Shown piece by piece: positions 35,382-39,797 of a DNA stretch of 39,797 bases. The stretch is from Eubacterium sp. (GTDB lineage Bacteria > Bacillota > Clostridia > Lachnospirales > Lachnospiraceae), in contig JAFVGA010000012.1 in NCBI GenBank assembly GCA_017475235.1, positions 1 to 39,797 of the forward strand, read 5' to 3'. The stretch's first letter is position 1, and each line of letters opens with the position of its first letter. Made by a program: the position numbers and the translations under genes. The notes under the pieces are model-generated. The model did no database searches, had not been told where the DNA came from, and worked only from the letters and a program-made list of their open reading frames with translations.

Positions 35382-37097
35382 TTATACTCCCTCTTTTACC
35401 TTTAAAGTTCCATCTTTCATTTCAAGAACTTTGTCTGCATTTTGAATTGTTGATAATCTATGTGCAACGATAAATGTAGTTCTTCCATTCATCATCTTTT
35501 CAAACGCTCTCTGGATTCTCATCTCAGTTCTAGTATCAATACTTGATGTAGCCTCATCCAGAATTAACATTGGTGGTAAATCCAGCATTAGTCGTGCGAT
35601 ACAAAGTAATTGTTTTTGACCTTGAGATAAGTTCTCCCCATCTTCGCTCACCATCGTATCGTATCCATCTGGAAGTTTGCTAATAAAGTTGTGAGCATGA
35701 CATTCCTTACATGCTTGTATCATTTCTTCGTCGGAGGCGTCAGGTTTAGCAAACTTGATGTTATCTCTAATAGTTGCATTTCGAACCCAAGTATCTTGAA
35801 GCACCATTCCAAATGAAGCACGAAGATTCTCACGAGTCATATCTGTAATATCAACTCCATCTATCTTAATACTTCCACTATCAAGCTCATAGAATCTCAT
35901 AAGAAGATTTACAAACGTAGTCTTTCCAGCACCAGTCTCACCCACAATCGCAATTGTCTCACCCGGCTCAACTTCTAGATTCACATCGTTTAATATCTTC
36001 TTAGGCTCTTCTCTTAAGCCTTCTTGGGCACTATCGCCTCTATTGTATTCGTATGAGAAGTTCAAGTGACTTACTTCAACTTTTCCTTCAGGATTCTCGA
36101 GGATGATTTGTCCCTCGTCCACTATATCAACTTCTTCATCTATCAATTCAAACACACGGCCTGCCGAAGCTAGTGCGTTTTGAAGTTCAGTGATTACTCC
36201 AGAGATTTCGTTAAACGGTTTCATATACTGCGTCGAATAAGTAAGAATCGCCATCAATGAACCAACAGTAATTCCACCAGTAAGCACAGCTACCACGCCG
36301 CCACAAACTGCTACTCCAGCATAAATTAAGTTGTTTACAAATCTAGTGCATGGGTTCGTAAGCGCCGAGAAGAATATCGCCTTTGTGTAGCACTTTTCCA
36401 ATCTCTCATTTGTCTCATCAAACTTTTCAAGTTGACTGCCTTCTCTTGAGAATGCTTTAACTAATTTTGCACCCTTAACCGTCTCCTCAATGATAGCCGT
36501 TTGTTCTGCACGAACCTCTGATTGTTTCTTGAACATATCGTAAGTGTGCTTTGCGATAAACCTTGCTATAAAGATTGATAGCGGTGTCAAAATAATAACC
36601 ACTAGCGCTACTTTCCAGTTGATAAGTAGCATAAACACAAGCGTCAAAAGAATTGTCACAATTCCTGAGAAGAAACTTGTGAATCCCATCAAAAGTCCAT
36701 CCGCAAGCTGATCCACGTCAGTAATTATCTTACTAATCAACTCACCCTTTGAATGTCTATCGATATATTTAAGTGGAAGTTTTTGAATCTTACAGAATGT
36801 CTCTTGTCTGATGTCTCGAATTAAGTTGTAAGTAATCTTGTTGTTTATAACTCCCATTATCCACTGAACTAAGCATGAGAAAATTACAATGACCACGATT
36901 TGAATCACTGTCTTTGATACTTCGTCAAATTCTACTTTGCCTTTGCCGATGATGTGGTCAGTTGCCTGTCCGATTATCTTTGGCACATACAAAGTTGCAA
37001 CCACAAATGCGAACGAAAGGATAATTGAAATCGCAAGTAGAATTCTGTATTTCTTTAGTCTTTGGCCCAGACGCTTAAGGGCATATTTACTACTCAT
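35382..37097 (-). CDS. ABC exporter half-transporter, canonical ATPase site subunit
   Basis: This 571-residue half-transporter has a six-helix membrane domain (about 20-305) fused to a nucleotide-binding domain (about 340-571). Walker A is GETGAGKTT (386-394), Walker B LILDE with catalytic E515, but the signature is LSQGQ (490-494) rather than LSGGQ. It is therefore the complement of the upstream subunit: their degenerate halves combine in one site, as in BmrCD/TM287-288 heterodimers. I chose the ATG at 37097 (GGAGG five bases before it); an upstream in-frame ATG at 37178 would add 27 residues that match nothing. It overlaps the upstream gene by eight bases. Confidence 0.92.
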   Translation of the reverse strand: MSSKYALKRLGQRLKKYRILLAISIILSFAFVVATLYVPKIIGQATDHIIGKGKVEFDEVSKTVIQIVVIVIFSCLVQWIMGVINNKITYNLIRDIRQETFCKIQKLPLKYIDRHSKGELISKIITDVDQLADGLLMGFTSFFSGIVTILLTLVFMLLINWKVALVVIILTPLSIFIARFIAKHTYDMFKKQSEVRAEQTAIIEETVKGAKLVKAFSREGSQLEKFDETNERLEKCYTKAIFFSALTNPCTRFVNNLIYAGVAVCGGVVAVLTGGITVGSLMAILTYSTQYMKPFNEISGVITELQNALASAGRVFELIDEEVDIVDEGQIILENPEGKVEVSHLNFSYEYNRGDSAQEGLREEPKKILNDVNLEVEPGETIAIVGETGAGKTTFVNLLMRFYELDSGSIKIDGVDITDMTRENLRASFGMVLQDTWVRNATIRDNIKFAKPDASDEEMIQACKECHAHNFISKLPDGYDTMVSEDGENLSQGQKQLLCIARLMLDLPPMLILDEATSSIDTRTEMRIQRAFEKMMNGRTTFIVAHRLSTIQNADKVLEMKDGTLKVKEGV

Positions 37098-38826
37098 ATA
37101 CACCTCCGATCTGGTCCGTATAAATATTTTGCTTGTACTGCGACTCGTGAATCTCTTTGTAAACTGCACAAGTTTCAAGCAAGTCTTTGTGTGAACCTTT
37201 TCCTACAATTTTTCCTTCTTCCAAAACGATAATCTCATCCAAATCCATAATGGAATTCGTCCTCTGCGAAACAACAAACATAGTCGTGTTTGTTAGAGAC
37301 TTGAGATTTGTTTTTAGAAGCGCATCTGTATCGTAATCGAGCGCAGACGAGGAATCATCCAAAATCAAAATCTTTGGATTTCGTACTAACGCTCTGGCGA
37401 TAGTTAGTCTTTGACGCTGACCACCCGAGAAGTTCGAACCATTATCCAAAACCTCGGCGTCCAATCCGCCCTTCTCCATTACAAAGTCATAGGCACATGC
37501 TGTCTTAAGAGCATCTTCCATCTCCTGTTCCGTGGCCTTTTCATTTCCGAACTTAAGGTTACTTCGAACCGTTCCTCTGAATAGTTGAACGTCCTGAGGA
37601 GTAATTCCAAACATCTCCCTCAAACTCTTAAGCTCATATTCATTTATATTTTTATCCCCAAGTTTTATGGCACCGTCAGTCACCTTATAAAATCTTGGAA
37701 GCAAGTTTACAAGTGTAGATTTACCAGAACCAGTCGCTCCAATAATTCCAATTTTCTTACCTTTGCCCGCGACAAAGGATACATTCTCCAAAACATTTTC
37801 GCTAGCACCAGGATAAGCCATAGAAACATTTTCAAAGATTATCATCTCATTCATTCCAGGCTGTTCTGTTCCATCGTTAGCTTCTACATCATAATCCAAA
37901 ACTTCATTTACTCTGTTTGCACTGGCAAATGCTTTTGTAAGGTTAATGATAAGCGCTGCAAGTTTTACAAGCTCAATCAAAATTTGAAGCATATAGTTAA
38001 CGAGCGCAACAATCTGACCTTGAGTTAAAGCACCGGTGTTTACTTGCTTTCCACCAACCATCAAAATGGCAATAATTGCAAGGTTAATAATTAGATAGGT
38101 ACCTGGATTCATTATTGTTGCAATCTTACCTGCAAACACTTGGAATTTGTTTAGTGTGTTGTTCTGCTCTTGGTATTTGTCTATCTCGCTTTGCTGTTTA
38201 TTAAACGCTCTGATTACTCTCACACCAGTTAAGTTTTCTCTAGTTGTAATCATTACTTTATCCAGTTTCTTCTGAACCTTGTTGTAAAGTGGAATTGTAA
38301 CTACCATTATTCCAACAACTAGTAAAGCTAGAACTGGAACACTAATCACAAATATCAAAGCAAGCTTCACATTAATTGTAAACGCACAGACAACCGCTCC
38401 TATCACAATGACTGGAGATCTCATAAGAAGTCTAATGCTCATATTAACTTGCGCCTGAATCATATTGATATCAGATGTAAGTCTGGTGATTAGCGATGAG
38501 CCACCCAATTTGTCTAGATCTTTGTCGGACAAAAGCGTTACTTTCTTGAACACATCGTGTCTTAACTTTGTTCCAAATCCACCCGCTGCTCTCGCTGCCA
38601 TGTACTGAGCAATGAGCGCGATCGTCAAACCTATAATTGCAAGCGCAAATAATAAAGCTCCCATCTTCCAGATATATGGCGTGTCTCCTTTTCTTATTCC
38701 GTTGTCGATTAACATCGCAACAACAATCGGAACAAGCAAGTCAAACACAGCCTCAATCATCTTTAAGATTGGAGCTAAAATCGAATCAACTTTATGCTGT
38801 TTTAGATACTTTAATAATCTAAACAT
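37090..38826 (-). CDS. ABC exporter half-transporter, degenerate ATPase site subunit
   Basis: This 578-residue half-transporter has a membrane domain (about 15-305) and a nucleotide-binding domain (about 330-578). Walker A is GATGSGKST (363-371), the signature FSGGQ (466-470) is canonical, but the catalytic glutamate is replaced by aspartate (LILDD, D491). Together with the next gene it should form a heterodimeric multidrug or lipid-type exporter. Its TATAAT-like -10 box lies only eight bases before the ATG, so the transcript may be almost leaderless; the ribosome site is poor. It is the first gene of a four-gene operon. Confidence 0.93.
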   Translation of the reverse strand: MFRLLKYLKQHKVDSILAPILKMIEAVFDLLVPIVVAMLIDNGIRKGDTPYIWKMGALLFALAIIGLTIALIAQYMAARAAGGFGTKLRHDVFKKVTLLSDKDLDKLGGSSLITRLTSDINMIQAQVNMSIRLLMRSPVIVIGAVVCAFTINVKLALIFVISVPVLALLVVGIMVVTIPLYNKVQKKLDKVMITTRENLTGVRVIRAFNKQQSEIDKYQEQNNTLNKFQVFAGKIATIMNPGTYLIINLAIIAILMVGGKQVNTGALTQGQIVALVNYMLQILIELVKLAALIINLTKAFASANRVNEVLDYDVEANDGTEQPGMNEMIIFENVSMAYPGASENVLENVSFVAGKGKKIGIIGATGSGKSTLVNLLPRFYKVTDGAIKLGDKNINEYELKSLREMFGITPQDVQLFRGTVRSNLKFGNEKATEQEMEDALKTACAYDFVMEKGGLDAEVLDNGSNFSGGQRQRLTIARALVRNPKILILDDSSSALDYDTDALLKTNLKSLTNTTMFVVSQRTNSIMDLDEIIVLEEGKIVGKGSHKDLLETCAVYKEIHESQYKQNIYTDQIGGVYE

Positions 38827-38834
38827 CTCTTTGT

Positions 38835-38840
38835 ATTATA
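38835..38840 (-). promoter_or_regulatory. -10 box for the ABC exporter operon
   Basis: A perfect TATAAT on the minus strand lies eight bases before the ATG at 38826. No convincing -35 is seen at the right distance. If used, the transcript would start one or two bases before the start codon. Confidence 0.45.
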
Positions 38841-38852
38841 ACCCATTTTATC

Positions 38853-38881
38853 TTGATTTTGCATACCTATTTTGATAGTAT
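38853..38881 (+). promoter_or_regulatory. Promoter of the phosphate butyryltransferase gene
   Basis: On the plus strand TTGATT (38853-38858) and TAGTAT (38876-38881) are 17 bases apart. The transcript would begin near 38888, just before an inverted repeat, leaving a leader of about 78 bases. Confidence 0.5.
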
Positions 38882-38892
38882 ATATGGGATGT

Positions 38893-38916
38893 TTTAATAG
38901 GTTATTTCCTATTAAA
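38893..38916. repeat. Inverted repeat in the ptb leader
   Basis: TTTAATAGG (38893-38901) and CCTATTAAA (38908-38916) form a perfect 9-bp dyad with a 6-base spacer, just downstream of the predicted start of transcription. It could be an operator (roadblock position) or an mRNA stem. There is no T-run, so it is not a terminator. Confidence 0.6.
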
Positions 38917-38965
38917 TGAGTAATTTTATTTGTCGCAGGTTTTTTGCGGCGGAATGGAGATAAAA

Positions 38966-39797
38966 ATGGCAAAAACATATGATGATTTACTTGCAAAAGT
39001 TGCAGCTTGTCCAGTAAAAAAAGTTGCCGTTGCATGTGCACAAGATGATGCTGTGCTAGAGGCTGTTAAGGCTGCTAAAGAGCGTAACATCGCTGACGCA
39101 ATTTTGGTTGGTGATGAGCAGAAAATCAAAACTATTGCTAGCGTTTTGAAAATGCATATTGAAGACTTCGAGATTATCGACGTTAAGGATACATACGAGG
39201 CTGCTCTTACTGCTGTTAAGCTAGTACACGATGGAAAAGCTGACATGTATATGAAAGGTTTGATTGACACTAAGTCATTCCTAAAGAGCGTTCTCGACAA
39301 AGAAGTTGGTCTTAGAACTGACAAGACCTTGTCACACGTTTGTGTATTTGATATCGAGGGAATTGATCGTCTACTATTCTTATCAGACGTTGCTTTCATC
39401 CCATATCCAGACCTTGAGACAAAGGCTAACATTATCAGAAACACTGTAGAGATTGCTCAGGCTTGTGGAGTTGATAACCCTAAGGTTGCTCCTCTTGCAG
39501 CTGTTGAGGTAGTTAATCCAAAAATGCCTTGTACGGTTGAAGCTGAGGAACTTACAAAGATGAATGAAGCAGGCGACATTAAGGATTGTATCGTGGATGG
39601 TCCACTTTCACTTGATCTTGCTATCGAGCCACAGGCTGCGTTCCACAAAGGAACAACAGACAGAAAGATTGTTGGTGATGCTGACATCCTACTATTCCCT
39701 GACATTCAAGCAGGTAATATCACATATAAGAGTTTAGTTCACACTGCACCATGTAAAAACGGAAATATCCTAACAGGTACAAAAGCTCCTGTTATTC
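38966..39797 (+). CDS. ptb: Phosphate butyryltransferase (Pta/Ptb family), C-terminus missing
   Basis: The first 277 residues of a roughly 300-residue phosphotransacylase are visible. The enzyme transfers an acyl group from butyryl-CoA to phosphate, giving butyryl phosphate that butyrate kinase turns into butyrate and ATP. Family landmarks are GDEQKIK, DMYMKGLIDTKSFLKSVL, a GPLSLDLA stretch (VDGPLSLDLAI), LLFPDIQAGNITYKSL and KAPVI at the cut edge. The short length without an N-terminal DRTGG domain and the overall pattern favour phosphate butyryltransferase over acetyltransferase, but a related acyl specificity is possible. The start has GGAG seven to eight bases upstream. The buk gene would be expected just beyond the window. 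Confidence 0.85.
   Translation, partial: MAKTYDDLLAKVAACPVKKVAVACAQDDAVLEAVKAAKERNIADAILVGDEQKIKTIASVLKMHIEDFEIIDVKDTYEAALTAVKLVHDGKADMYMKGLIDTKSFLKSVLDKEVGLRTDKTLSHVCVFDIEGIDRLLFLSDVAFIPYPDLETKANIIRNTVEIAQACGVDNPKVAPLAAVEVVNPKMPCTVEAEELTKMNEAGDIKDCIVDGPLSLDLAIEPQAAFHKGTTDRKIVGDADILLFPDIQAGNITYKSLVHTAPCKNGNILTGTKAPVI

Noticed and set aside
37098-37178. 27-residue N-terminal extension of the second ABC half-transporter
   Set aside because: It overlaps the upstream gene by 89 bases, matches nothing in exporters, and a GGAGG site sits right before the ATG at 37097.
37585-38028. 147-codon plus-strand frame opposite the ABC exporter
   Set aside because: Antisense to conserved Walker A and signature regions; no ribosome site and no recognisable domain.
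38926-39705. Long minus-strand frames opposite the phosphotransacylase gene
   Set aside because: They are antisense shadows of a well-conserved coding frame, low in complexity and without ribosome sites.

Overview
The window looks like chromosomal core DNA of a low-GC anaerobic Firmicute, most likely a Lachnospiraceae member of the Butyrivibrio/Coprococcus kind. The pointers are an Enterococcus-type ntp V-ATPase operon, a conserved gap-pgk-tpi-gpmI-secG-rnr-smpB block, a 59-codon DUF6472-like protein, phosphate butyryltransferase, and secreted beta-glucanases with very basic C-terminal modules. The genus is not decided. Almost everything lies on the minus strand; only the Rrf2 regulator, a PHP phosphatase and the partial phosphotransacylase are on plus. 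No tRNA, rRNA, insertion sequence, phage or CRISPR array is visible, and no gene-free stretch exceeds about 185 bases.

Layout. 1-2504: a sulfur/Fe-S block, with nifS-nifU-metY (metY cut by the window edge) divergent from an IscR-like Rrf2 regulator whose probable operator covers the nifS -35 box. 2539-4969: a ClC-type anion transporter overlapping the GTPase gene hflX. 5109-8140: two tandem secreted family 16 glycoside hydrolases. 8288-11012: an aminotransferase, a tiny CxxC protein, a PAP2 phosphatase and a patatin-like lipase, tightly packed. 11075-13343: a polar amino-acid ABC importer with a terminator between the binding-protein gene and the permease gene. 13400-14326: an unknown lipoprotein.

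14508-23212: a complete nine-gene V-type ATPase operon in the same order as Enterococcus hirae ntpFIKECGABD. The c-ring protein carries the Na+-coordinating residue set, which suggests a sodium pump or synthase. Its first gene (peripheral stalk G) carries an in-frame TAA at codon 15, the clearest anomaly in the window. 23224-32318: smpB, rnr, secG, gpmI, an inserted secreted beta-helix gene, tpiA, pgk and gap. 32448-33883: a rhomboid protease and a PHP phosphatase. 33889-38826: a four-gene operon of a heterodimeric ABC exporter, a CapA-like lipoprotein and GtrA. 38966-end: phosphate butyryltransferase, partial.

Together the genes cover central energy metabolism (lower glycolysis, ion-coupled ATPase, butyrate formation), beta-glucan use, Fe-S/sulfur assimilation and cell-surface functions. 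I found no clearly novel multi-gene system. The best leads are the broken stalk gene, the secreted beta-helix gene inside the glycolytic cluster, the unannotated 59-residue CxxC protein, a possible upstream mini-ORF before nifU, and several dyads at promoters.
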